From: Nostoc sp. MS1
GTDB lineage: Bacteria > Cyanobacteriota > Cyanobacteriia > Cyanobacteriales > Nostocaceae
Direction: 5' to 3'
DNA length: 64,000 bases
Assembly: GCF_019976755.1 (NCBI RefSeq)
Contig: NZ_AP023441.1
Location: 3,221,501 to 3,285,500 of the forward strand
The first letter of the stretch is position 1, and every line of letters begins with the position of its first letter. Shown here piece by piece: positions 18,650 to 27,028 of the stretch. The position numbers and the translations under genes were made by a program. The notes beneath the pieces are model-generated. The model did no database searches, was not told where the DNA came from, and worked only from the letters and a program-made list of their open reading frames with translations.

Positions 18650-18883
18650 ATGAATTATCCCATTCCAGATAGCCCACAAGAAATTTTTGCTTTAAAACAA
18701 AAGCCTATAGATGAAGAATTAGTAGCCTCGGCGATCGCTGGAGTAATTAAAATAGTGCGATCGCAAGGACAATCCTTAGATGAGTTAACAGCCCAGCTAC
18801 TAGCAGACGACCCCTTATTAGACCAACAACAACGCCGTTGGCTAAGTAAAGTAGTCACTCAAGCATGGGAGAGTTTTACATGA
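18650..18883 (+). CDS. Small conserved protein of unknown function
   Basis: 77 residues, acidic and mostly helical, with 'AIAGVIKIVRSQGQSLDELTAQLLADD' and a C-terminal 'QQQRRWLSKVVTQAWESF'. ATG 18650 follows 'cctacgcc'. It lies alone between the divergent cruA-type gene and the convergent cimA. I do not know a function. Even codon use and a clean frame argue for a real gene. Confidence 0.65.
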   Translation: MNYPIPDSPQEIFALKQKPIDEELVASAIAGVIKIVRSQGQSLDELTAQLLADDPLLDQQQRRWLSKVVTQAWESFT

Positions 18884-18947
18884 GGGCAGTTGACAGTTGA
18901 CAGCATTGCACTGAGCTTGCCCAAGTGTTGACAGTTGACAGTTGTCA

Positions 18948-19026
18948 TTAGTTATTCTCCCCTGCTCCCCTGCTCCCCTGCTTCCCTCTCTCCCTCATCT
19001 CCCCCCACTCCCCACTCCCCACTCCC
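18948..19026. repeat. CTCCCCTG / CTCCCCA simple repeats downstream of cimA
   Basis: A pyrimidine-rich array of CTCCCCTG, CTCCCTCAT and ACTCCCC units ends at the cimA stop codon. TTGACAG units lie on its left (18888-18945). Confidence 0.75.
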
Positions 19027-20697
19027 TCACCCCTTCACTGCCGCCTCAGCTTGAGCGTGTAATAACAAACCATATTCCAACCCCTCAACAACTGCTTGAT
19101 AAGAAGCTGCCAAGATATTTGGTGAAACGCCTACAGTTGTCCAGCGTTGATGACCATTACCTGATTCCACCAAAGCACGAGTTTTTGCAGACGTGCCTGT
19201 GTGTCCATCCAGAATACGCACTTTGTAGTCTGTTAACTCAAAGGTGGCTATTTGGGGATAGAAGTTGACTAAAGCCTTGCGTAAGGCTGCATCCAAGGCA
19301 GCCACAGGGCCATTTCCTTCTGCGGCTTCCAAAATATTCTTACCGTTAACAGCCACCTTTACAGTCGCCAAGGCATTCGTCGTTTCCTTGCCCTCCACTA
19401 AATCACAGTGAACTTGGAAGCCCTTCACTTCAAAAAACTCCTGTCTTCCGCCCAAAGCTTCATACATTAACAAAGCAAAACTTGCCTCGGCTGCCTCAAA
19501 TTGATACCCTTCACTTTCCAATTCCTTGAGGCGCTGAAGAATTTGCTTTGCTTCTGGTGTCTGTTTATCGAGTTCAATGCCAAAAGTCCGGGCTTTGGCT
19601 AATACATTACTAATACCCGACTGCTCAGAAATGACAATCCGGCGATGGTTGCCCACTTGTTCCGGCTGAATGTGTTCGTATGTCAGAGGATTCCGTTCCA
19701 CGGCAGAAACATGAATACCACCTTTATGTGCAAAAGCCGAACGCCCTACAAAAGGGGCGTGTTCATCAGGAGCGAGGTTAACGACTTCACTCACAAAACG
19801 ACTAGCCTCGGCAAGTTGCGTTAACTGGTGTTCTGCGATACAGCTATAACCTAACTTCAACTGTAAATTAGGAATTAATGAACATAAATTAGCATTGCCA
19901 CAACGTTCGCCATAACCATTGATAGTACCTTGTACCATCGTCGCTCCTGCCATTACTGCTGCCACGGCATTGGCAACTGCCATATCCGAATCATTATGAG
20001 TATGAATACCAATTTGGGGAATTGGTAATTGGTAATTGGTAATTGGTAATTGGCTCAAATCTTCCCTACTTCCTACTGCCCATTTCTTACTCCCCGCTAC
20101 AACATCTTGCACAACTTGACTGACTTCATGAGGCAAAGTACCGCCATTGGTATCACACAAAACTAGCCATTCTGCACCTGCTAACATTGCTGTTTTCAGA
20201 GTCTCCATAGCATAGTCTCGATTGTGCTTATAGCCATCAAACCAGTGTTCGGCATCGTAGATCACGCGCCGCCCTTGTGAGCGAAAAAACTCGATAGTCT
20301 CGCGGATCATCGCTAAATTTTCTTCTAAAGTTGTTTTTAAGCCCGTTGTGACATGTAAATCCCAAGATTTGCCGAAAATCGTTACCCAGCGAGAACCCGC
20401 AGTGAGGATATCTTGTAACATTGGTTCATCGGCAGCATGGGTATTGGGGCGGCGAGTTGAACAAAATGCAACAATTTCTGCTTGTTTGAGCGGATCTTCC
20501 TGAAGTTGCCAGAAAAATTGAACATCCTTTGGGTTGGCTCCCGGCCATCCACCTTCAATAAACGGAATCCCTAATTGATCGAGTCTGTGAGCAATGCGTA
20601 GCTTGTCTTCTATGGAAATTGATAGCCCTTCGCGCTGAGTGCCATCCCGTAGTGTGGTGTCATAAAGCCAAATGTGGGGTGAGGGATTTTTGGTCAT
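19027..20697 (-). CDS. cimA: Citramalate synthase (LeuA-like)
   Basis: 556 residues. The HMGL-like TIM barrel starts with 'IWLYDTTLRDGTQREGLSISIEDKLRIAHRLD' (catalytic Arg and metal Asp). Metal-binding 'GIHTHNDSDMAVANAV' and 'GTINGYGERCGNANLCS' follow, then a C-terminal LeuA dimer/regulatory domain (about 425-550). It condenses pyruvate with acetyl-CoA in the threonine-independent route to isoleucine. About 25 residues directly before the HTHND motif (about 203-227) are encoded by simple repeats, an insertion absent from the family pattern I know. Divergent from the ferredoxin gene. Confidence 0.9.
   Translation of the reverse strand: MTKNPSPHIWLYDTTLRDGTQREGLSISIEDKLRIAHRLDQLGIPFIEGGWPGANPKDVQFFWQLQEDPLKQAEIVAFCSTRRPNTHAADEPMLQDILTAGSRWVTIFGKSWDLHVTTGLKTTLEENLAMIRETIEFFRSQGRRVIYDAEHWFDGYKHNRDYAMETLKTAMLAGAEWLVLCDTNGGTLPHEVSQVVQDVVAGSKKWAVGSREDLSQLPITNYQLPIPQIGIHTHNDSDMAVANAVAAVMAGATMVQGTINGYGERCGNANLCSLIPNLQLKLGYSCIAEHQLTQLAEASRFVSEVVNLAPDEHAPFVGRSAFAHKGGIHVSAVERNPLTYEHIQPEQVGNHRRIVISEQSGISNVLAKARTFGIELDKQTPEAKQILQRLKELESEGYQFEAAEASFALLMYEALGGRQEFFEVKGFQVHCDLVEGKETTNALATVKVAVNGKNILEAAEGNGPVAALDAALRKALVNFYPQIATFELTDYKVRILDGHTGTSAKTRALVESGNGHQRWTTVGVSPNILAASYQAVVEGLEYGLLLHAQAEAAVKG
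20018..20092. repeat. Simple repeats inserted in frame in cimA
   Basis: On the plus strand, four to five TAATTGG units (20022-20053) are followed by CTACTTCC/CTACTGCCC-type units. On the minus strand they encode 'REDLSQLPITNYQLPI' and neighbours without a stop or frameshift. Confidence 0.85.
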
Positions 20698-20772
20698 AGG
20701 ACTAAAACTTTGGAGACAACTTTAAAGGCAATGTGCCAAGATACAACAAAAAGCCAATTTGCTGATTAAAAT

Positions 20773-21111
20773 ATGCCTAAGGTATTAGCTCAGGGTCAGA
20801 CAATCGAGTGTAAAAACGGAGAAAATTTACGCAAAGTTCTGCTAAAAAGTGGTATCGACCTCTACAATGGCGGTGCTAAGGTAATAAACTGTCGGGGTAT
20901 TGGCAGTTGTGGTACTTGTGCTGTCAAGATAGAGGGTGAAGTGTCTGTAGCGAATTGGCGAGATCAAACGCGGCGTTCGCTTCCTCCTCATTCTCCTACA
21001 AAAGACTTGCGTTTAGCTTGTCAAACTCAAGTATTGGGTGATGTGAAGGTGACAAAATTTGATGGATTTTGGGGTCAAGGTTCTCAGGTAGTGTGGCAAC
21101 CAGAAGGTTAG
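20773..21111 (+). CDS. 2Fe-2S ferredoxin
   Basis: 112 residues. Four cluster ligands C40, C46, C49 (in 'CRGIGSCGTCAVKI') and C83 ('RLACQTQ') match plant-type 2Fe-2S ferredoxins, but with one extra residue between the first two (CX5C). The C-terminus 'VTKFDGFWGQGSQVVWQPEG' is unlike PetF, so this is one of the accessory cyanobacterial ferredoxins. The electron partner is unknown. It starts 75 bases from the divergent cimA, and the next gene follows after 21 bases. Confidence 0.85.
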   Translation: MPKVLAQGQTIECKNGENLRKVLLKSGIDLYNGGAKVINCRGIGSCGTCAVKIEGEVSVANWRDQTRRSLPPHSPTKDLRLACQTQVLGDVKVTKFDGFWGQGSQVVWQPEG

Positions 21112-21132
21112 GTTAACAAGGAGAAAATCAAA

Positions 21133-21624
21133 ATGGGTAGATGGACACCGTTAATTCTTATGGCTGGAGGCTTGGCAATTCTTATGGGAACTTTGCTAGG
21201 CATTAATTTTCCTATGGGCGGCCAGCAACAAACCGCTAGTAATACTACTTCAACTAGTAATACCACTCCTAGCGGCAAAGCGTCTAAGGTACTCCCAGCT
21301 AACATTAATGTTAATAGCTCCACCACAAATCGTAATCGCAACAATGCTACGTCCGAGGAAAACAGACGTAGTGTACCTCAAGAGAATCTCTCTACTAATA
21401 ACGAAGAGAGAAATAGTGAAGAAAGCACTACCGAACAACGAGGTAACAGTAATCAGCAAGAGCGTACAGCTAACACTGACAGAACTAGTGTGGCGCAAAA
21501 TAACAACTCTACTGAATCATCTGGGAATAATACATCAGAATCAAATACTACAGAAGTTCAATCTACCGATAATTCATCAAGCGACACAAATGACGCAAAA
21601 GAGCCAATTCGGGCTTTGTGGTAA
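21133..21624 (+). CDS. Asn/Ser/Thr-rich membrane-anchored protein
   Basis: 163 residues. One hydrophobic segment at about 8-28 ('LILMAGGLAILMGTLLGI') is followed by a low-complexity tail of Asn, Ser, Thr, Glu and Gln with no cysteines or aromatic core. It is presumably disordered and exposed outside the membrane. A good ribosome site 'aaggaga' precedes ATG 21133. It is 21 bases behind the ferredoxin gene and probably co-transcribed. Function unknown. Confidence 0.7.
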   Translation: MGRWTPLILMAGGLAILMGTLLGINFPMGGQQQTASNTTSTSNTTPSGKASKVLPANINVNSSTTNRNRNNATSEENRRSVPQENLSTNNEERNSEESTTEQRGNSNQQERTANTDRTSVAQNNNSTESSGNNTSESNTTEVQSTDNSSSDTNDAKEPIRALW

Positions 21625-21647
21625 GGCAGTGCTGAGTGCTGAGTCAT

Positions 21648-21680
21648 GTTAGCGGTAGCGGCGCGTTTAGCACGCGCTGA
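21648..21680. repeat. Dispersed palindromic repeat, copy 1
   Basis: GTTAGCGGTAGCGGCGCG followed by TTTAGCACGCGCTGA. The same 33-base element occurs inverted at 63645-63677 with two changed bases. It contains an internal GCGCG...CGCGC palindrome and is flanked here by GCTGAGT units. Confidence 0.75.
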
Positions 21681-21832
21681 GTCATAGGTGCTTGGTGCTA
21701 ATTTTGGGAAAATTCTTAATTTTGAATTTTGAATTGATTCCCACTTGTACTAGTCGTTAGTTACAAGTTATGAGTTATTAGTTGTGTACTAATGGTAAAT
21801 AGCTAATATTAAATACCAATGACTAATGACTA

Positions 21833-23845
21833 ATGACTAGGGACATTGTAATTATTGGTGGCGGAGCTATTGGATTAGCGATCGCCGTTGAATTGAAATT
21901 GCGCGGGGCAGAAGTCACCGTTCTTTGTCGTGACTTCCAAGCGGCTGCTTCTAGTGCCGCAGCCGGGATGTTAGCGCCGGATGCTGAACAAATCACAGAT
22001 CCGGCAATGAAGTCGCTATGCTGGCGATCGCGCTCTTTATATCCAGAATGGACACGTAAACTAGAAGATTTGACAGGCTTAAATGCTGGCTACTGGCCTT
22101 GCGGCATTCTTGCACCAGTGTATGGAGTTAAAAGTAGCAATAATTCTCCCTCATCTCCCTCATCTCCCTCATCTCCCTCATCTCCCTCATCTCCCTCCTA
22201 CTGGCTAGACAAAACGTCTATCCATCAATACCAGCCAGGATTAGGTGCAGAAGTAGTTGGTGGTTGGTGGTATCCAGAGGATGCCCAAGTGAATAACCAA
22301 ACGCTGGTGCGTGTGCTGTGGGCTGCGGCAGAAACCCTTGGTGTTGAACTCAAAGACGGCATTACAGTAGAAGGCTTATTACAGCAGCAAGGACAAGTTT
22401 TAGGCGTACAAACCAACATCGGCATTATCCGGGCTGAACACTATGTTTTAGCCACAGGTGCTTGGGCAAATGAATTATTACCTATACCCGTAAGTCCACG
22501 CAAAGGGCAGATGTTACGTGTGAGAGTGCCGGATTATGTGCCGGAATTGCCCTTAAAGCGAGTTTTATTTGGCGAAAATATATACATCGTACCCAGGAAA
22601 GACCGTTCTATTATTGTTGGGGCGACTAGTGAGGATGTGGGCTTTACTCCCCATAACACCCCCGCAGGCATCCAAAGCTTACTTCAAGGCGCAATCCGTC
22701 TCTATCCTCAATTACAAAACTATCCCATTCAAGAGTTCTGGTGGGGATTCCGCCCCGCTACCCCAGACGAACTACCCATATTAGGAACTAGCCACTGTCC
22801 TAACTTAACCTTAGCCACTGGTCATTATCGCAATGGCATCTTACTCACACCAGTAACAGCCACACTCATAGCCGATTTAATCTGGGAACAAAAATCCGAC
22901 CCCCTACTATCTCACTTCCACTACTCACGGTTCCAGAAACCGCCATCTACCACCCCCCCCATGCTTACCCACTCCCCACTCCCCACTCCCCACTCCCGGT
23001 TGGTGAATCTCGACTCCGCTCGATTACCGCTTGTTGAAACACCACTCCCCAATCTTGACTCCCCCCTAATCATCGCCGGCAAATCTTTTCAATCCCGCTT
23101 GATGACTGGCACAGGCAAATACCGCAGCATTGAGGAAATGCAGCAAAGTGTTGTTGCTAGTGGTTGCCAAATCGTGACTGTAGCGGTGCGGCGAGTCCAA
23201 ACCAAAGCCCCAGGACATGAAGGTTTAGCCGAAGCTTTAGACTGGTCAAAAATCTGGATGTTACCTAATACAGCCGGCTGTCAAACAGCAGAAGAAGCAG
23301 TGCGGGTTGCCCGTTTGGGTAGGGAAATGGCCAAGTTATTGGGTCAAGAAGATAATAATTTTGTCAAGTTAGAGGTTATACCAGACCCGAAATATTTACT
23401 TCCCGACCCCATCGGCACGTTACAAGCTGCCGAACAACTGGTAAAAGAAGGTTTCGCCGTATTACCCTATATCAACGCTGACCCCATGTTAGCCAAACGC
23501 CTAGAAGATGTAGGCTGTGCCACAGTCATGCCATTAGCATCACCCATCGGTTCAGGACAGGGTTTAAAAACTACTGCCAATATTCAAATCATTATCGAAA
23601 ATGCCAAAATCCCAGTAGTAGTAGATGCTGGTATTGGTGCGCCTTCAGAAGCCTCTCAGGCAATGGAATTAGGGGCAGATGCCTTGTTAATTAATAGTGC
23701 GATCGCTCTAGCCCAAAATCCAGCCGCTATGGCTCAAGCCATGAACTTAGCCACCGTCGCTGGTCGTCTAGCCTACCTCGCCGGCAGAATGCCCATCAGA
23801 ACCAATGCCAGCGCCAGTTCACCCCTAACAGGAACGATTAGTTAG
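21833..23845 (+). CDS. thiO/thiG: Bifunctional glycine oxidase / thiazole synthase fusion
   Basis: 670 residues. ThiO half (1 to about 365): FAD motif 'DIVIIGGGAIGLAIAVELKLRGAEV' and 'FWWGFRPATPDELPILG'. ThiG half (about 405-660): 'SRLMTGTGKYRS', catalytic Lys in 'FVKLEVIPDPKYLLPD', 'ATVMPLASPIGSGQGL' and 'DAGIGAPSEAS'. ThiO makes dehydroglycine from glycine and ThiG builds the thiamin thiazole ring; the fusion is known in cyanobacteria. Two stretches are encoded by simple repeats: Ser-Ser-Pro repeats at about residues 103-122 and the interdomain linker at about 378-402. The start codon lies in a TGACTAA repeat. Confidence 0.95.
   Translation: MTRDIVIIGGGAIGLAIAVELKLRGAEVTVLCRDFQAAASSAAAGMLAPDAEQITDPAMKSLCWRSRSLYPEWTRKLEDLTGLNAGYWPCGILAPVYGVKSSNNSPSSPSSPSSPSSPSSPSYWLDKTSIHQYQPGLGAEVVGGWWYPEDAQVNNQTLVRVLWAAAETLGVELKDGITVEGLLQQQGQVLGVQTNIGIIRAEHYVLATGAWANELLPIPVSPRKGQMLRVRVPDYVPELPLKRVLFGENIYIVPRKDRSIIVGATSEDVGFTPHNTPAGIQSLLQGAIRLYPQLQNYPIQEFWWGFRPATPDELPILGTSHCPNLTLATGHYRNGILLTPVTATLIADLIWEQKSDPLLSHFHYSRFQKPPSTTPPMLTHSPLPTPHSRLVNLDSARLPLVETPLPNLDSPLIIAGKSFQSRLMTGTGKYRSIEEMQQSVVASGCQIVTVAVRRVQTKAPGHEGLAEALDWSKIWMLPNTAGCQTAEEAVRVARLGREMAKLLGQEDNNFVKLEVIPDPKYLLPDPIGTLQAAEQLVKEGFAVLPYINADPMLAKRLEDVGCATVMPLASPIGSGQGLKTTANIQIIIENAKIPVVVDAGIGAPSEASQAMELGADALLINSAIALAQNPAAMAQAMNLATVAGRLAYLAGRMPIRTNASASSPLTGTIS
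22147..22198. repeat. CTCATCTCC nonamer array inside thiO
   Basis: Five to six tandem CTCATCTCC units read in frame as Ser-Ser-Pro repeats. The 9-base period keeps the frame whatever the copy number. Confidence 0.92.
22966..23050. repeat. Simple repeat plus dispersed element forming the ThiO-ThiG linker
   Basis: Four ACTCCCC units are followed by 'gaatctcgactccgctcg' and 'attaccg', which resemble the inverted-repeat element near 3200-3235 read on the other strand. Both are translated and join the two enzyme halves. Confidence 0.7.
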
Positions 23846-23925
23846 TCCATAGTCAATAGTCCATAGTCCAAAACTCTCTGAACTGTTGACTGTTGACTAA
23901 TGACTAATGCCTAATGACTAAATGT
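23846..23925. repeat. Mixed heptamer repeats after thiO-thiG
   Basis: AGTCCAT, AGTCAAT and TGACTAA units fill the space downstream of the fusion gene. No gene or terminator hairpin is seen within it. Confidence 0.8.
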
Positions 23926-24007
23926 AACGATTTGTATCCAATGATATGAGTACAAGATATATCTTTTTATAAGATGAGATAAAAGAATCAGAGCAAGGAA
24001 ATAATTC

Positions 24008-24187
24008 ATGCCCTATACAAACGAAGAAGGCGGACTTCTAAACAACTTTGCTAGGGAGCCAAAGGTTTACCAAGCTGAACCTCCCACAACCGGACAAAAG
24101 CGTACTTACGTAATTTTAGGAGTCGCCGCCACGATTTTGGTTGGCGGTTTAATTTTTGTCGCCTTCTCTGTTTCTAATGTCAGTTAA
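24008..24187 (+). CDS. Ssl1498-family light-harvesting-like protein
   Basis: 59 residues. An N-terminal 'MPYTNEEGGLLNNFAREPKV' with a 'PP' segment is followed by one transmembrane helix at about 35-53 (VILGVAATILVGGLIFVAF). The layout matches the small cyanobacterial Ssl1498-type proteins, related in organisation to Hli proteins and thought to sit in thylakoids. The ATG is preceded by 'agagcaaggaaat', which includes an AAGGA ribosome site. A terminator follows at 24222. Confidence 0.8.
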   Translation: MPYTNEEGGLLNNFAREPKVYQAEPPTTGQKRTYVILGVAATILVGGLIFVAFSVSNVS

Positions 24188-24221
24188 GGATAAACCTTGA
24201 AAAATTTAATTAATATTACTT

Positions 24222-24252
24222 CAGGTTCTATTTTTTAAGAACCTGTTTTTAT
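24222..24252 (+). terminator. Rho-independent terminator
   Basis: The 8-bp stem CAGGTTCT / AGAACCTG is followed by TTTTTATTT, 35 bases after the stop of the light-harvesting-like gene. Confidence 0.85.
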
Positions 24253-24589
24253 TTGATAATAAAAATATATTTATGTAAATATACTTATTTAATATAAGTG
24301 TAAAAGTTCTAAATTTATCCTGAGCAGAGTCTTAAACCTCTGATTATAGTTAAAACTTACACAATTGAGGGAGATGAGGAAGTGGAGGAGATAGGGAAGA
24401 TGAGAGAGTAGGGGGAGACAAGGGAGAGAATAATTATTACTGCTTTCTGCCTTCTGTAATTTAAGAAGCTTAAGGTACGCCTTCCCTCATTCCTTACAGG
24501 CAAATCCTGTTGGTAGTTTACATCTTCCCGTAACGTCCTGTTCGCGGTAGTGTTGCGTAGCACAGAGAACGATAGGGAACAAAGCTACA

Positions 24590-24636
24590 TCTTCCTCATC
24601 TCCCTCATCTCCCTCATCTCCCTCATCTTCCCTACC
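24590..24636. repeat. CTCATCTCC repeat before the TPR gene
   Basis: Four to five CTCATCTCC-type units directly precede the ATG at 24649. The same unit is found inside thiO at 22147. Confidence 0.85.
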
Positions 24637-24648
24637 TCTCCTATCACC

Positions 24649-26862
24649 ATGAGCGTCAATGACACTGGAAATCCTGAAAATTCTGTTTGGAATAGGCAAG
24701 TATATCACCGTCTAAAACTTGCCCTCAGTCTTGGTTTACGAAGACAAATTTTTTTAGCTGTTTGTGATGATTTACACCTACGCAATCAAGTCGCAGCCCG
24801 GTTGCATTCTACTTTGGCGTATCCTGTAGGACAAGTGTTGTATCAGCCATCACATGGACAAGAAGCAAGTACATCGGCTTATCCCAGGCTTGTTACTTTG
24901 CGCCTGAACTTAAATGAACCAGATCCTATTGCTCAAATTAATCAGTGGTTGACTAATTATCCACCGCCAATTGTTGGTGCTTCTAAGGATACCCCAGGAA
25001 GACCCTTACCAATTCCCACTTTTCAAATTGTCGGTGTAGAACAACTTACAAAACAAACTGTAGCTAGTCAACGTTTATTTCTTCACTACTTACGCTTAAG
25101 CGAACAATTATTTGCCGCTCAAGAATCGAGTCGATTTCTCGAATCTAGTGTATTGTTATGGGTGTCTCGTCCTTGGTTATCGGCTATTCAGCAGTCAGCA
25201 CCACAGTTTTGGCGTTGGCGGACTGGTGTGTTTGTATTTGCGGGAGAACCTACCCCAACAACACAAAATTTAGGTCATCCAGAACGTTTATCTAATTCTC
25301 GAAACGTGAAGTTAGGAAATCTTGAGCAGTCTTTACTAGACGACTTAGGTATGGAAGGTGAGGTTAGAAGCTCATCTACTACAGAATTAAACTTTGGGGA
25401 TGACTTAGGTTTATCAACAGAAATACCAGGGAATTACTCTCAACCAAAAGAGGAAACTCCACTGTTAGTCTCAGAATCACACACAACCCAGCAGAAAGCA
25501 CAAGATAATATTGTTAGGTTTAATACAGCCAATCCTCAAGCTTTATTATCCTTATCTCATGTCAGCCAGGAATTGACGGAGTTGGTGCTGGCAACAATTA
25601 ATACAAACATATCTTCAGATGTAGAGGGTGACTGGCAACCCCAAGAATTACTGTTAGAGATTGAAGCATTGCATTCGCAATCGGCTTCTGGGGAAATATT
25701 GGCGGCTGCTTATCATCAGTTAGGAAATTTGTATCGTCTGCGAATTGAGCAAGGACAATCAACCTTAGAAAATTTGATGGTAGCAATTATTGCCTATCAA
25801 GAATCTATTAGCTATGACGAAAATTCGCCGCAATTGCCGGATATATTAAATGATTTAGGTACTCTCTATTGGATGTTGTATCGCACACCACCCAATGTAG
25901 AGGAGGGGCAAACTTATATTGAGCAGGGGATAGAATTTTATGAGTTAGCTTTAAAAATGATTTCCCCTGAGACACACCCTGATACTTACGCACGGGTGCA
26001 AAATAATTTAGGAACTGCTTACGGAGACTTGGCGCGGTTTGAGAGTCCGGCGGAGAATTGGCAGCGAGCTGTTGTTGCTTATAGCGAAGCTTTACGCCAC
26101 CGGACTGTGGAATCAGACCCCTTAAAGTATGCTGCTTGTCAAAATAATATTGGTACTGCCTACTGGCATTTAGCTCAGTATAATCAACCAGTAGTGCATT
26201 TGAAGAAAGCGATCGCCGCCTACAAACAAGCACTAGCTCATTACAATCCCCAAGATGAACCCCTGAAATATGGGATGATTCAAAATAATGTCGGTACTGC
26301 CTACTGGAATTTGGCACAGTACGAACAACCAGGGGAAAATCTTCAGTTAGCGATTGAGGTTTACAGTGAAGCTTTGAAATATCGCACGGCTGCGGTGGTT
26401 CCGAGTGCTTGTGCTGCGACACAAAATAATTTAGGTACAGCTTACTGGCATTTAGCAAATTTACCGCAAACGACCAAAGAAGTGCGGGAAAAATTATTAA
26501 ATTTATGTATAACTGCTTATGAAGAAGCGATCGCCCTAGCTCATTCATTAGGTAATGTATCTTTAAGCTTTGATTTATTTGCTACACACAATAATTTAGG
26601 TTTAGCCCATTATCAGTTAGTAACTGATCATTCTTTTACTGGAGATAAAAACAAGCGATCGCACCATCTAGAAGCTGCATTGGATAATCATTTGCAAGCC
26701 TTAAATGGTTTGAGTAAACAACCAGAGGCTTATCAAGCAACCTTTGCTTACGTTGTGAAAACAATTCGTGCTTTTCATAATGAATTGGGTATTCAAGGGC
26801 AGAATTTGGCTTTATCTAAGGTTCCTGGTCATTTGTTACCGGAAATTCTCCCCAAGTTGTAG
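24649..26862 (+). CDS. TPR-repeat protein
   Basis: 737 residues. The N-terminal domain (about 15-230), which begins 'NRQVYHRLKLALSLGLRRQIFLAVCDDLHLRNQVAARL', looks like a nucleotide-independent cyanobacterial module. A low-complexity stretch precedes TPR repeats from about residue 325 to 690, with the recurring 'QNNLGTAYWHLA' pattern typical of kinesin-light-chain-like TPRs. ATG 24649 is chosen: the frame is open upstream, but that part is translated simple repeat (Ile-Ser-Leu runs). It is probably a protein-interaction scaffold; the partner is unknown. Confidence 0.8.
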   Translation: MSVNDTGNPENSVWNRQVYHRLKLALSLGLRRQIFLAVCDDLHLRNQVAARLHSTLAYPVGQVLYQPSHGQEASTSAYPRLVTLRLNLNEPDPIAQINQWLTNYPPPIVGASKDTPGRPLPIPTFQIVGVEQLTKQTVASQRLFLHYLRLSEQLFAAQESSRFLESSVLLWVSRPWLSAIQQSAPQFWRWRTGVFVFAGEPTPTTQNLGHPERLSNSRNVKLGNLEQSLLDDLGMEGEVRSSSTTELNFGDDLGLSTEIPGNYSQPKEETPLLVSESHTTQQKAQDNIVRFNTANPQALLSLSHVSQELTELVLATINTNISSDVEGDWQPQELLLEIEALHSQSASGEILAAAYHQLGNLYRLRIEQGQSTLENLMVAIIAYQESISYDENSPQLPDILNDLGTLYWMLYRTPPNVEEGQTYIEQGIEFYELALKMISPETHPDTYARVQNNLGTAYGDLARFESPAENWQRAVVAYSEALRHRTVESDPLKYAACQNNIGTAYWHLAQYNQPVVHLKKAIAAYKQALAHYNPQDEPLKYGMIQNNVGTAYWNLAQYEQPGENLQLAIEVYSEALKYRTAAVVPSACAATQNNLGTAYWHLANLPQTTKEVREKLLNLCITAYEEAIALAHSLGNVSLSFDLFATHNNLGLAHYQLVTDHSFTGDKNKRSHHLEAALDNHLQALNGLSKQPEAYQATFAYVVKTIRAFHNELGIQGQNLALSKVPGHLLPEILPKL

Positions 26863-27006
26863 TTGAGATGGGCTAGGAGTCCGAAGCAAATAAGGTTTTC
26901 CAAATTTATCAAAAAATACAGTAGGGGCGAGCTGATGTGGTTCTCCTTCCCTACAGGACGCTCCGCGTAGCTTGCTTCCAGTGGTACGGCAAGCTCAGTG
27001 CAACGC

Positions 27007-27028
27007 TGTCAACTGTCAACTGTCAACT
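27007..27028. repeat. TTGACAG repeat forming the 3' end of the serine hydrolase gene
   Basis: Three units (plus strand CTGTCAA CTGTCAA CTGTCAA) give the C-terminal residues and the TGA on the minus strand. Confidence 0.8.

Noticed and set aside
24550..24648. 33-residue extension of the TPR protein (Ile-Ser-Leu-rich)
   Set aside because: It is translated CTCATCTCC simple repeat; ATG 24649 begins the normal-looking protein.
25808..26548. 246-codon open frame antisense to the TPR gene
   Set aside because: It arises from the repeated TPR codon pattern; no start context and no recognisable protein.
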